A stretch of DNA of 57,459 nt from Paenibacillus nanensis (lineage in GTDB: Bacteria; Bacillota; Bacilli; Paenibacillales; Paenibacillaceae), in assembly GCF_003583765.1 (NCBI RefSeq), contig NZ_QXQA01000025.1, positions 1 through 57,459 on the forward strand, written 5' to 3'. Of the stretch, positions 34,319 to 43,374 are shown piece after piece. The number at the start of each line of letters is the position of its first letter. The stretch's first letter is position 1. The notes under the pieces were generated by a model. The model was not told where the DNA came from. It did no database searches and saw only the letters and a list, made by a program, of their open reading frames with translations. The position numbers and the translations under genes were made by a program.

Positions 34319-34840
34319 ATGCTGTGGGGAGAGACGGTAAGGCTTTATTTATACGTGCCGGATATGGAGCGGGACTTGGACGCGCATGCGGAGATGATGA
34401 AAGATGAAGGAGTGGGTCGCTGGCTGCCGAAAGGGGCCGGATATACCCGGGAAGAGACTGAAAGGTTCATCCGGTATTTTATGAAGCATTGGCAGGAGTT
34501 CGGGTATGGAGCTTGGGCGGTCTATTCAAAGCAAACCGGGCAATTCCTTGGACATTGCGGCTTGAACGTTGTACAGGATATGGGAGTTACCGAAGTTTTA
34601 TACGCGTTCTCCAAAGAAGCGAGAGGAAAAGGCTATTGTACGGAGGCGGCCTCCGCGGCTCTTGATTGGGCGTTCGGGGATCTTGGGCTGGATACGGTAA
34701 TCGGATTAGCCAAGCAAGGCAATGAGCCTTCTACGGCCGTTATGAAAAGGTTAGGCATGACGTACCAGTCCAGCTTCGAGTGGAGAGGCATGCATGCGGT
34801 CCGTTATGAAATTAACCGGACGACTTATACGCAGAAGTAA
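34319..34840 (+). CDS. RimJ/RimL-type GNAT acetyltransferase
   Basis: A 173-residue protein starting MLWGETVRLYLYVPDMERDL. The acetyl-CoA motif is FSKEARGKGYCTEAASAALD, and ending residues KRLGMTYQSSFEW match the RimJ/RimL class. The start ATG at 34319 follows GGGGAG at 7 bases. Last gene of the GNAT-SDR-GNAT operon. Substrate unknown. Confidence 0.87.
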   Translation: MLWGETVRLYLYVPDMERDLDAHAEMMKDEGVGRWLPKGAGYTREETERFIRYFMKHWQEFGYGAWAVYSKQTGQFLGHCGLNVVQDMGVTEVLYAFSKEARGKGYCTEAASAALDWAFGDLGLDTVIGLAKQGNEPSTAVMKRLGMTYQSSFEWRGMHAVRYEINRTTYTQK

Positions 34841-34880
34841 CAAAAAAGGAGACAGCCGTAACCAAACGGGCTGTCTCCTT
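34841..34880 (-). terminator. Terminator of the TetR gene, probably bidirectional
   Basis: AAGGAGACAGCC and GGCTGTCTCCTT form a perfect 12-base stem (34846-34857 and 34869-34880). The T run lies on the minus-strand side, after the tetR stop. It may also stop the convergent GNAT operon. Confidence 0.85.
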
Positions 34881-35508
34881 ATTCTTTGGGCAGCGCTTCC
34901 GGGTTCTTCAGCAAATAGCGCAGCACCATGTCTTCCATGTCATCAACCATGGCCGCATATCGGTCATCCTGGCCGTCCAGCAGAAAATGAAACGCGAGTC
35001 CGTCACGTACGGACCAGAATAGATAGGAAGCGGATGTCGAATCTAGCTCCTCCCGGAACTCTCCCGATTGTATGCCGTCTTGGATCAGCTCGCCGATCAG
35101 CGTGATGGCCTTATCCATATAACGGTTATGCAATTCAATTAACTCAGGATGACGGGAGGCGTACAGCATAAATTCCATGTGAAAGGACATCCATTTCCGC
35201 AGCTCCTGGAGAGGCTGCGCTTTGATCCGGCCGAACAAATAAGATATTCGGTCTGCTGCATGGGGCAAGTCCTTGAACTTGGCGCCGAGCGACGCTACCA
35301 TTTCGTCCATCCGTTTATTGGCCATTTGAATGTACATATCTTCTTTGCTTGAGAAATAGCCGTAGAGACCGCCTTTACTAATCCCAAGATGCTTCACGAT
35401 GTCGTCAATCGTAGTCGCTTGAAATCCTTTCGAAACAAAGCATTCCAGGGCGCCGGCCAGTATGGCGGCCCGCCTCTCATCCCTGTAACGCTGGGTTACT
35501 TTAGGCAT
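34879..35508 (-). CDS. TetR/AcrR family transcriptional regulator
   Basis: A 209-residue repressor-type protein. The N-terminal helix-turn-helix reads TTIDDIVKHLGISKGGLYGY, followed by a variable ligand domain. It is divergent from the SulP gene, with about 350 bases between them, and could control it, itself, or both. A partly palindromic CATGACATG near its own promoter (about 35531-35541) is a possible operator. Confidence 0.92.
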   Translation of the reverse strand: MPKVTQRYRDERRAAILAGALECFVSKGFQATTIDDIVKHLGISKGGLYGYFSSKEDMYIQMANKRMDEMVASLGAKFKDLPHAADRISYLFGRIKAQPLQELRKWMSFHMEFMLYASRHPELIELHNRYMDKAITLIGELIQDGIQSGEFREELDSTSASYLFWSVRDGLAFHFLLDGQDDRYAAMVDDMEDMVLRYLLKNPEALPKE

Positions 35509-35768
35509 ATCCGTAAATCTCCTCCGTTCATCATGACATGACTATACCATAACCCCGGAATAAATTGAACGCGAGGCGGCATCAGAAGGAGGGGACGGTA
35601 TAACCCCGATTAAAAGCCGCATGCTAAGGAAGCGGGTATGCCTTGAGCAACGGCGATTATGGGTGAAAATCCGATAAAATGAAAGAAAAACAGAGAAAAT
35701 CGAAGCATTTCTAAAGATAATTTACATAATTGACGGTTTGTCAGCATGAATTGTGAAATATCTCTGTG

Positions 35769-35830
35769 TATAATAAGTGGCATTGGACAAACGGCCCCGA
35801 CCTTTCTGAGAGTGGAAGGTCACCCCTTAT
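35769..35830 (+). promoter_or_regulatory. Promoter and structured leader upstream of the SulP gene
   Basis: A TATAAT -10 box (35769-35774) without a clear -35 box precedes a leader holding a stable hairpin GACCTTTC/GGAAGGTC with an UGAGAGU-type loop (about 35799-35821). The stretch resembles no riboswitch class I can name with confidence. The remaining part of 35509-35859 has no gene. Confidence 0.4.
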
Positions 35831-35859
35831 CATACACAAGAAAGAGAGGAACTTTTATT

Positions 35860-37311
35860 TTGCTGACAAAACTGAAAAACACCTGGTTCTTCAACGTGCG
35901 GGGAGACGTGCTGGCGGGCATTACCGTGGCGCTTGCGTTAATTCCGGAGGCGATCGCTTTCTCCATCATCGCGGGTGTCGATCCGATGGTGGGCTTGCAC
36001 GCGTCATTCTGTATCGCCTTTATTATTTCGATTGTGGGCGGCCGTCCGGGGATGATCTCAGCAGCGACAGGCGCAATGGCCGTGCTGATGGTGACGCTTG
36101 TAGCGGATCACGGGCTGGAATATTTGTACGCGGCCACGATTTTGACAGGACTTATTCAAATCGTGATTGGGCTCCTAAAGCTGGGCCGATTTATAACCTT
36201 TGTTCCGCACTCGGTCGTTATCGGATTCGTGAACGCGCTCGCCATTCTGATCTTTATGGCGCAGCTGGTGCAATTCGAGGGCGCGACATGGGTCATGTAT
36301 GCGCTTTTGGCGGCAACGCTGCTCATTATCTACGGGCTGCCGAGAATAACGAAGGCCGTGCCTTCCGCGCTTGTTGCGATTATCGTGATGACCTGCGTAA
36401 CGGTATTTGGCGGCATAGAAGTGAACACCGTAGGGGATATGGGCAATATTACACGGTCCCTGCCGATTTTCCATATTCCAGACGTTTTGTTGAATTGGGA
36501 CACACTTGCGATTATTTTCCCGGTATCGCTCACAATGGCGATTGTCGGCTTGCTGGAATCGCTGATGACGGCGACGATTCTGGATGAAGCGACGAATACG
36601 AAAAGCGATAAAAACAAAGAAGTGCGCGGGCAAGGGATTGCCAATACGGTTACCGGCTTCTTCGGCGGCATGGCAGGCTGCGCAATGATTGGCCAATCCG
36701 TCATTAACGTGAAGTCGGGCGGACGCGGCCGGTTATCGACAATGGTAGCGGGTGTCGTGCTGCTATTCCTGATCATGGTGCTTGGCGATGTCGTGAAGCA
36801 GATTCCGATGGCTGCTCTGGTTGGCGTAATGATTATGGTCTCGATCGGCACGTTCGATTGGAGATCGATTCTCGACATTCGAAAAGTTCCGCTTGCAGAC
36901 TCGCTTGTTATGATCACAACGGTTGTCGTTGTCGTATACACGCACGACTTGGCCCGCGGCGTCATTGTCGGCGTCATTATGAGCGCTCTGATCTTCGGTT
37001 GGAGAATGGCGCGGCTGAAGGCGGAGACGAAGGTCACAGAAGCCGGCGTCAAACATTACGCGATCAGAGGGCAAATGTTTTTCGGCACGATGAGCCATTT
37101 CGCCGACTTGTTCGACCCCCAGCATGATCCGGATCAGATCGTCATTGATTTCACGGGTTCTCATGTATGGGACCATTCCGCTGTGACCGCTATCGCGAAG
37201 GTCATAGCCAAATACGAAGCTCAGCATAAGAAAGTAAGCATCGTCGGGCTAAATGACGAAAGCAAAAAACTCGTTGACCGGGTGGGACTGGCCGCATCCG
37301 GCGGACATTAA
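35860..37311 (+). CDS. SulP family anion transporter with STAS domain
   Basis: A 483-residue membrane transporter of the SulP/SLC26 family, similar in type to Bacillus YbaR. It has 10 or more membrane segments from GDVLAGITVALALIPEAIAF onward and a C-terminal STAS domain (about 395-480; YAIRGQMFFGTMSHF). Substrates in this family include sulfate, bicarbonate and other anions, and cannot be settled here. The TTG start at 35860 follows GAGAGGA; the frame upstream to 35746 lies in the probable leader. Confidence 0.9.
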   Translation: MLTKLKNTWFFNVRGDVLAGITVALALIPEAIAFSIIAGVDPMVGLHASFCIAFIISIVGGRPGMISAATGAMAVLMVTLVADHGLEYLYAATILTGLIQIVIGLLKLGRFITFVPHSVVIGFVNALAILIFMAQLVQFEGATWVMYALLAATLLIIYGLPRITKAVPSALVAIIVMTCVTVFGGIEVNTVGDMGNITRSLPIFHIPDVLLNWDTLAIIFPVSLTMAIVGLLESLMTATILDEATNTKSDKNKEVRGQGIANTVTGFFGGMAGCAMIGQSVINVKSGGRGRLSTMVAGVVLLFLIMVLGDVVKQIPMAALVGVMIMVSIGTFDWRSILDIRKVPLADSLVMITTVVVVVYTHDLARGVIVGVIMSALIFGWRMARLKAETKVTEAGVKHYAIRGQMFFGTMSHFADLFDPQHDPDQIVIDFTGSHVWDHSAVTAIAKVIAKYEAQHKKVSIVGLNDESKKLVDRVGLAASGGH

Positions 37312-37318
37312 CAAGAGA

Positions 37319-37368
37319 AGGGCTCATGGAGCGCACCTGTTATAGGAACGTTCCGTGAGCCCTTTTTT
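37319..37368 (+). terminator. Terminator of the SulP gene
   Basis: GGGCTCA..TGAGCCC with a paired inner part, followed by six T. Confidence 0.88.
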
Positions 37369-37425
37369 ACGAATACGGATGGTTTCTCTTCGGGTGGAAG
37401 GGGAGATCGGTTGTTTCCTGCACAG

Positions 37426-37462
37426 CAAAAAGCCCCGCGGCAGCAAAAGCTCGCCGCAGGGC
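37426..37462 (-). terminator. Terminator of ktrAB
   Basis: On the minus strand, GCCCTGCGGC/GCCGCGGGGC stem followed by TTTTTG, just past the ktrB stop. Confidence 0.85.
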
Positions 37463-37469
37463 ATGTGGA

Positions 37470-38861
37470 TTAGCCGATTAAAACGTGGTCTTCCGGATAA
37501 CCGATTTTGGATGTCTGCTTCTTCTGAGCAAGCGCATAGGCCAGCGTAAGAGGACCTAGACGGCCTAGATACATCGTAATGGTGATGATGATTTTACCGG
37601 CGGTCGAGAGGTCCCCAGTCAGCCCCATCGATAATCCTGTTGTACTGAAGGCGGAAGTCGCTTCGAACAGCACCTCGAGAAAATGATCCTCTAACATATC
37701 CTCCGTTATCGTTAAAAGAATCGTGATGAAAAGAACGAAGGTCAAAGAGCTGATAACGACAGCCAGCGCGCGCATAACCGCGTCTTGCGAAATTTTGCGG
37801 TTGAAAGCGTGAACTTGTCCGCCCCCGCGGAAGGTATTAATGGTGGCTAGAATAAGCACGACGATCGTATTAATTTTGACGCCGCCGCCTGTTCCGCCTG
37901 ACGCTGCGCCGATAAACATCAAGATGATCAGTATAAATTGGGAGACGGCCAGCATACTTCCAATATCAAGCGTATTGAACCCCGCGCTCCTCGGCGTCAT
38001 GCTTTGGAAGGCGGAGGCGAGAAGACGCTCGCCGACCGATAGATGCCCGTATGTCGCGCTGTTCCAGCTCTCGAGCAGGAAGAGCAGCAGGAAACCGATC
38101 AGAAACAGGGTGAATGTCGACACGATCACGATTTTGGAATGGAGCGACAGCTTCCTCCATGAACGTTTGCGTAATATATCAATGACAACGATATAGCCAA
38201 GCCCGCCGACGATAAATAAGATCAGAATCGTGACGTTAACGGTAGGATCGCCGACATAACGGCTGAGTCCGTCCGGCCACAGCGCGAACCCCGCATTGTT
38301 GAAGGCGGAGATCGAGTGGAATAACGCGTAGTATGCGGCTTTGCCAAGTCCCATTTCCGATTCCCAGCGGAGGGTAAGCACGAGCGTGGCGATCGATTCG
38401 AATGAGAAGACGATCAGAACCATGTATAGCGATAGCCGGACCAGGCCGCGCGCTGAAGTGGACTGTGTCGTCTGTTGTATAATAAGCCGCTGCTTTAGGC
38501 CGATTTTCTTGCCGAGTAGAATCGCCACCATAACGCCTAGGGTCATGAAGCCGAGTCCGCCGATTTGAATAAGAATCATAATAATGACTTGTCCCGGCAC
38601 CGAGAAGGCCGATCCCGTATCGAGAACGATGAGTCCATTCACGCAAACCGCCGAGACAGAGGTAAACAGTGCGTTGAGAAACCCGACCGATTCCCCGTTA
38701 CTTGAGGAGAAAGGCATGCTCAGCAATATAGCGCCGATTGCGATAAGGCAAAAGAATACCGCGGTAATTAACTGCGGCGGGCTCATGTTATTTTTTAAAT
38801 GGTTGACGATACGCTCCAGAACGGTCAAATCCGTGCGCTTTGAGGCGTTAAGAACGGCCAT
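37470..38861 (-). CDS. ktrB: Ktr potassium uptake channel subunit KtrB (TrkH family)
   Basis: Membrane subunit of a sodium-dependent potassium uptake system, 463 residues with four repeated membrane-pore-membrane units. The pore loops show SAFNNAGFALWPDG, TPRSAGFNTLD and SAFSTTGLSMGLT. The first filter region reads AVCVNGL where Bacillus KtrB has VTGL. The start ATG at 38861 has GGAG at 7 bases and overlaps ktrA by 14 bases. Confidence 0.93.
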   Translation of the reverse strand: MAVLNASKRTDLTVLERIVNHLKNNMSPPQLITAVFFCLIAIGAILLSMPFSSSNGESVGFLNALFTSVSAVCVNGLIVLDTGSAFSVPGQVIIMILIQIGGLGFMTLGVMVAILLGKKIGLKQRLIIQQTTQSTSARGLVRLSLYMVLIVFSFESIATLVLTLRWESEMGLGKAAYYALFHSISAFNNAGFALWPDGLSRYVGDPTVNVTILILFIVGGLGYIVVIDILRKRSWRKLSLHSKIVIVSTFTLFLIGFLLLFLLESWNSATYGHLSVGERLLASAFQSMTPRSAGFNTLDIGSMLAVSQFILIILMFIGAASGGTGGGVKINTIVVLILATINTFRGGGQVHAFNRKISQDAVMRALAVVISSLTFVLFITILLTITEDMLEDHFLEVLFEATSAFSTTGLSMGLTGDLSTAGKIIITITMYLGRLGPLTLAYALAQKKQTSKIGYPEDHVLIG

Positions 38862-39510
38862 AATCATTCTCCAGTTCCCGTATATCATCGTTGCTGCCGA
38901 TAATAAGCAGCACGTCGCCAGTCCGTATCGCGTCCTCAGCCCTTGGGGAAACGTTAATTTTGTCTCCCGTCTTAATGGCCATAATCGTACAGCCGTAACG
39001 AGCCCGAATATCCAATTCCTTCAGGGATAATCCGTTCATTGCCGGCGGTGCCAGCATTTCGGCGAGATTGTAATCAGGCGAAAGCTCGATGTAATCGATC
39101 AAATTGTCCGAGCTGAGCTGGTTGCCGAGGCGGATGCCCATATCGCGCTCCGGATAAATGACATGGTCGGCCCCGATTTTGCTCAGCACCTTGCCGTGCA
39201 TTTCATTGCGCGCTTTCGCGGTAACCTTCGGAACCTGCAGCTCCTTCAGCAGCAAAGTGGCCAGGATACTGGCTTGAATATCGTCGCCGATCGCCACGAT
39301 GCCGTGCGTGAAGTTGCTGGCGCCCAGCTCGCGGAGCACCGATTCATCGGTACAATCCGCAACAAGGGCGTGCGTAGCGATAGAAGCCATGTCCTGCACG
39401 AGCTGCTCGTTCTTGTCGAGCGCGAGCACCTCGTGTCCGTTTTCAATTAGTGTTTTTGTCAGACTGGAACCGAAACGACCCAAGCCGATGACCATAAACT
39501 GTTTTCTCAT
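38848..39510 (-). CDS. ktrA: Ktr potassium uptake regulatory subunit KtrA (RCK domain)
   Basis: Cytoplasmic ring-forming regulator of KtrB, about 220 residues. The RCK_N Rossmann motif is VIGLGRFGSSL, followed by the RCK_C domain (about 140-215), which in Staphylococcus KtrA binds cyclic di-AMP. A GTG four codons upstream (39522) is an alternative start. Translation is coupled to ktrB. The presence of gdpP in the same window fits second-messenger control of potassium uptake. Confidence 0.93.
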   Translation of the reverse strand: MRKQFMVIGLGRFGSSLTKTLIENGHEVLALDKNEQLVQDMASIATHALVADCTDESVLRELGASNFTHGIVAIGDDIQASILATLLLKELQVPKVTAKARNEMHGKVLSKIGADHVIYPERDMGIRLGNQLSSDNLIDYIELSPDYNLAEMLAPPAMNGLSLKELDIRARYGCTIMAIKTGDKINVSPRAEDAIRTGDVLLIIGSNDDIRELENDYGRS

Positions 39511-39614
39511 AGCATGTTTCACATCCTAACAAATTGGGATGAAGGGAAGCGCATATATTGGAAAAGAGATTTGCTGTGTAACATGATAGGAGACCGCCCG
39601 TTATTTGTCAAAGG

Positions 39615-39860
39615 TTAATCGGCCTTATTGACGTCCGCAAGCTCAATAATACGAATATACTCTCTAGGGAGATACGGCGTAAAAGAGTAGCGAGCCGTAT
39701 TCGGCTCAACATCGTTATAAATGCGGTATTCGCCCTCTGTAACAACCTGACGCGTGTAATAAGGATAACGCTCCTTCTTCATGCCGTTATGGAGAATCGC
39801 TCCCGCAGCCACAAGAACAAGACATAGGAGGGCGCAGACAACGATTTTGGTTCGTAACAT
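39615..39860 (-). CDS. Small membrane-anchored hypothetical protein
   Basis: An 81-residue protein with an N-terminal membrane segment (about 4-26) and a polar tail rich in Tyr and Arg (MKKERYPYYTRQVV). AAAGGAG lies 8 bases before the ATG at 39860; a GTG at 39869 is too close to it. No family was recognised. It ends downstream of a short gap from ktrA and is on the same strand. Confidence 0.7.
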   Translation of the reverse strand: MLRTKIVVCALLCLVLVAAGAILHNGMKKERYPYYTRQVVTEGEYRIYNDVEPNTARYSFTPYLPREYIRIIELADVNKAD

Positions 39861-39930
39861 GGAAATCACTCCTTTACTTATGAGTAATCCCCTGTGGACC
39901 TGCCTTTCATTCTGTGCGAGCGGATTTTCT

Positions 39931-40042
39931 TTGACAATCGCTTGGTTAGCGGGCTATAATTAGTTTTGATTTTATGACGATTGCAACGCATACAATTCCA
40001 TAGGATTTAATAGGAGGAGCCTGCCAACAGCGGGCTCTTTTT
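39931..40042 (+). ncRNA. Consensus promoter plus terminator: short RNA or attenuator before the Mrp operon
   Basis: TTGACA (39931-39936), an 18-base spacer and TATAAT (39955-39960) form a perfect-hexamer promoter. About 60 bases later GAGCCTGC, loop CAACA, GCGGGCTC and TTTTT (40017-40042) form an intrinsic terminator. The transcript would be about 75 bases, including a possible 9-codon reading frame MTIATHTIP. It could be a small RNA or a leader that attenuates mrpA, which starts at 40158. The rest of 39861-40157 has no other gene. Confidence 0.55.
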
Positions 40043-40157
40043 GCGTTTTTTCAGGTTTACGCGCGGAGATCCGGCCCTGTTTGTCCTAAAGTTGGCATGG
40101 CAATACTGTTTAAATGCTTATGATGCGGTTTTCTTTTGAAGGTTTGGAGGGATATAG

Positions 40158-43034
40158 GTGCTTTTGCTTCATTTCGCTATTATTCTGCCTTTTCTATTCG
40201 CGTTCATAGGTCCGCTGCTGCAGAAGGCGCTGCCGCGCGTGCATACGGGATGGCTCATGCTTCCCGCGCCGGTGTTCCTATTCATCTATATGATGAGTTT
40301 GATACCGGTCAACCGTGAGCGGGGACCGCTGCAGGGCAAGCTTTCTTGGATGCCGTCGTTGGGCGTTGATTTTGACGTGTACGCGGATGGGCTCGGCCTG
40401 CTGTTCGCTCTGATCATTACGGGCATCGGTTCGCTCGTTGTGTTGTACTCCATCTACTATTTGGACAAAAACAAAGAGAAGCTGACGCATTTCTATGTCT
40501 ATCTGATGCTGTTCATGGGCGCGATGCTGGGGCTTGTGCTCTCGGACAATGCCATGGTGCTGTACGGCTTTTGGGAGCTGACGAGTATTTCATCGTTTCT
40601 GTTAATCGCCTTCTGGCATAAGCGCGAACGGTCCAGATACGGCGCCCTGAAGTCTATGGTGATTACGGTGTTCGGCGGGCTTGCGATGTTTGCGGGTTTT
40701 CTGCTTCTGTACACCGTAACGGGAACGTTCAGTATTCGGGAATGGATTGCTGAAGCGCCTTCTATGGCGAATGACGCATTGTTCCTGCCGGCGATGCTGC
40801 TCGTTCTGCTGGGGGCGTTCACGAAGTCGGCGCAGTTCCCGTTCCATATTTGGCTGCCGGACGCGATGGAAGCGCCGACGCCGGTCAGCGCCTATCTTCA
40901 TTCGGCAACGATGGTGAAGGCCGGGATTTATCTTGTCGCGAGGATGAGTCCGGTGTTCGCCGGCCAGCAGGCGTGGCTGTGGCTCGTCTCAGGCTTCGGG
41001 GTCGCGACGCTAATCTACGGCTCTTACCGGGCGATGAAGCAGACCGACTTGAAGGCGCTGCTGGCATTCTCAACGATCAGCCAGCTGGGGCTGGTCATGA
41101 GCTTGTTCGGATTAGGCTCCGCCGCCGCCTTTTATACAGGGACGGAGCAGGCTTTGTTTTACAGTAAGGCAACGATGGCCGCCGTGTTCCATCTGATCAA
41201 TCACGCGATTTTTAAAGGCGCGTTATTCATGACGGCGGGCATCGTTGACCATGAGACCGGTACGCGGGATATTCGCAGGCTCGGCGGCTTGATGGCTGTC
41301 ATGCCGATCTCATTCACCATTGCGGTGATCGGCGCCTTCTCCATGGCGGGTATTCCGCCGTTCAACGGATTCTTGAGCAAAGAAATGTTCTTCACCTCCG
41401 TGTTAAATATCCGAGAAGCGGAGCTGCTTGGTTTGCACGCGTGGGGCGCGCTTATTCCTGTTATCGCCTGGGTAGCGAGCGTCTTCACGTTCGTCTACAG
41501 CATGCTGTTCGTCTTCCGGACCTTTGGCGGCAAGAAATCATTCGAGAAGCTGGAGAAGAAGCCGCATGAAGCGCCGCTGGGCATGCTGCTGCCTCCCGTC
41601 ACGCTGGCATCGCTTGCGATTGTGTTCGGCTTATTCCCGAACCTGCTGTCTTATTCCTTGATCGAGCCGGCTATGGCGGCCGTTCATCCGAATCTGCTGG
41701 AGCCAGGAAAGCAGTTCATGGTGTCGATTCATCTGTGGCACGGCTTTACAGCAGAGCTATATATGACGGCAGGAGTTGTTGCGCTGGGAATCGTGCTGTT
41801 TCTGCTCCATAGACGGACAGCAGTTCTTCATGCGCCGCTATTCGAGCGGGTTAGCTTAAACCGTGTCTATGACAGCGGACTAAAGCTGCTAGACCGGTTT
41901 TCCGGCTCCGTGACCAAGCTGTATATGACAGGATCGATCCGCCAATATCTGATCTATATTTTCGTCTTTATCATTGCCGCGCTAGGCGCGACTTTGGTTT
42001 CGGAAGGCGCCGTCCAATTGGATACGTCGGGCTTCGCCGATATGTCGTTCTACGAAGCGGTCATAATTATCGCGTTGATCCTGTCGGCCATCGCCGTACC
42101 GTTCGCGAACTCGCGGCTGATGGCCATTATTTTGACGGGCGTTTCAGGCTATATGGTGACGCTGTTCTTCGTTATTTTCCGCGCGCCGGATTTGGCGCTG
42201 ACGCAGATGATCGTGGAGACGGTGTCGGTCGCTCTGTTCCTGCTGTGCTTCTATCATCTGCCGAAGCTGAAGAAAGAGGTCGTGAAGCTGCGGTTCAAGC
42301 TGTGGAACCTTCTTATTGCGGTAGGGGTCGGAACGGTTATGACGCTGGTTGCGCTCAGCGCGAGCGGGGGCTCGTCCTTCGAGTCCATCTCTCATTATTT
42401 CCTGGAAAATAGTTATACGCTCGCAGGCGGCAAAAATGTCGTCAATGTAATCCTTGTCGACTTCCGCGGCTTTGACACGATGCTGGAAATCGTTGTGCTC
42501 GGCATCGCCTCCTACGGCATTTACGCGTTAATTCGCGTGAAGCTGAAGGGTGATCAGGAGGAGGGAGCGATTGAGACACGCGATCCCAAGCTATCGCTTA
42601 ACGTCTATGGTCCTCGAAGCAATGACGTCATTCTGCGGACGGTTGCCAAGCTGGCCATTGTGATCATCGTGTGCTTTTCGCTTTATTTGTTCTACATGGG
42701 CCACCATCATCCGGGAGGCGGCTTTATCGGCGCGCTGATGGCGTCCGCGGCGCTTCTGCTGATGGCGATGTCGTTCGGCATGGATGCCGTGAACCGAATC
42801 GTGAAGTTCAATTTCCGCAAGCTGACGGCGGTCGGCATCCTCGTCGCGATGTTGACGGGCATCGGCTCCTTCGCGTTCGATGCGCCGTTCCTCAGCCATG
42901 CGTTCGACTATTTCCATATCCCGCTTATCGGGGAATTGGAGCTGGCTACGGCGACGCTGTTCGATTTGGGCGTGTACTTGACGGTCATTGGCGTCACCAT
43001 GACGATTCTATTTACGATCGGGAGGGATCAATAA
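40158..43034 (+). CDS. mrpA: Mrp cation/proton antiporter subunit A fused to subunit B
   Basis: A 958-residue membrane protein. The N-terminal two thirds are MrpA, related to NuoL (for example PFHIWLPDAMEAPTPVSAYL). After about residue 800 comes an MrpB domain (RSNDVILRTVAKLAIVI, MGHHHPGGGFIGALM) that in Bacillus is a separate protein. So A and B are fused, and no separate mrpB exists. The GTG start at 40158 has TTGGAGG 7 bases upstream. First gene of a six-gene operon for sodium (or other cation)/proton antiport. Confidence 0.95.
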   Translation: MLLLHFAIILPFLFAFIGPLLQKALPRVHTGWLMLPAPVFLFIYMMSLIPVNRERGPLQGKLSWMPSLGVDFDVYADGLGLLFALIITGIGSLVVLYSIYYLDKNKEKLTHFYVYLMLFMGAMLGLVLSDNAMVLYGFWELTSISSFLLIAFWHKRERSRYGALKSMVITVFGGLAMFAGFLLLYTVTGTFSIREWIAEAPSMANDALFLPAMLLVLLGAFTKSAQFPFHIWLPDAMEAPTPVSAYLHSATMVKAGIYLVARMSPVFAGQQAWLWLVSGFGVATLIYGSYRAMKQTDLKALLAFSTISQLGLVMSLFGLGSAAAFYTGTEQALFYSKATMAAVFHLINHAIFKGALFMTAGIVDHETGTRDIRRLGGLMAVMPISFTIAVIGAFSMAGIPPFNGFLSKEMFFTSVLNIREAELLGLHAWGALIPVIAWVASVFTFVYSMLFVFRTFGGKKSFEKLEKKPHEAPLGMLLPPVTLASLAIVFGLFPNLLSYSLIEPAMAAVHPNLLEPGKQFMVSIHLWHGFTAELYMTAGVVALGIVLFLLHRRTAVLHAPLFERVSLNRVYDSGLKLLDRFSGSVTKLYMTGSIRQYLIYIFVFIIAALGATLVSEGAVQLDTSGFADMSFYEAVIIIALILSAIAVPFANSRLMAIILTGVSGYMVTLFFVIFRAPDLALTQMIVETVSVALFLLCFYHLPKLKKEVVKLRFKLWNLLIAVGVGTVMTLVALSASGGSSFESISHYFLENSYTLAGGKNVVNVILVDFRGFDTMLEIVVLGIASYGIYALIRVKLKGDQEEGAIETRDPKLSLNVYGPRSNDVILRTVAKLAIVIIVCFSLYLFYMGHHHPGGGFIGALMASAALLLMAMSFGMDAVNRIVKFNFRKLTAVGILVAMLTGIGSFAFDAPFLSHAFDYFHIPLIGELELATATLFDLGVYLTVIGVTMTILFTIGRDQ

Positions 43035-43035
43035 G

Positions 43036-43374
43036 ATGGAGCTGTATATGTCCTTGGCGATCGGCGTGTTATTTACGGTCGGGGTATACCTGGTTCTGTC
43101 CAAAAGCCTGCTTCGCATCATATTGGGCACCTCCTTCCTGACGCATGGCGTTCATCTGCTGCTGCTGACGATGTCGCGTCTCAAGACCGGCGCGGCGCCG
43201 CTGCTTGGAGAGAAGGCGGACGCTTATGTCGATCCGCTTCCGCAGGCGCTTATTTTGACGTCGATCGTTATCAGCTTCGGAGTGACTTCGTTCTTTTTCG
43301 TATTGGCTTATAAGGCTTATCAAAAGCTCGGGACCGACGACATGGAGCAGTTAAGGGGGAGCGACGATGAATAA
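43036..43374 (+). CDS. mrpC: Mrp antiporter subunit C
   Basis: A 112-residue NuoK-like protein with three membrane segments (VGVYLVLSKSLLRIILGTSF, LPQALILTSIVISFGV). It starts one base after the mrpA stop and overlaps mrpD by eight bases. Confidence 0.95.
   Translation: MELYMSLAIGVLFTVGVYLVLSKSLLRIILGTSFLTHGVHLLLLTMSRLKTGAAPLLGEKADAYVDPLPQALILTSIVISFGVTSFFFVLAYKAYQKLGTDDMEQLRGSDDE

Noticed and set aside
35781..35830. Leader before SulP as a guanidine, fluoride or cyclic di-AMP riboswitch
   Set aside because: The conserved core sequences of these classes are not present; only a generic hairpin is supported.
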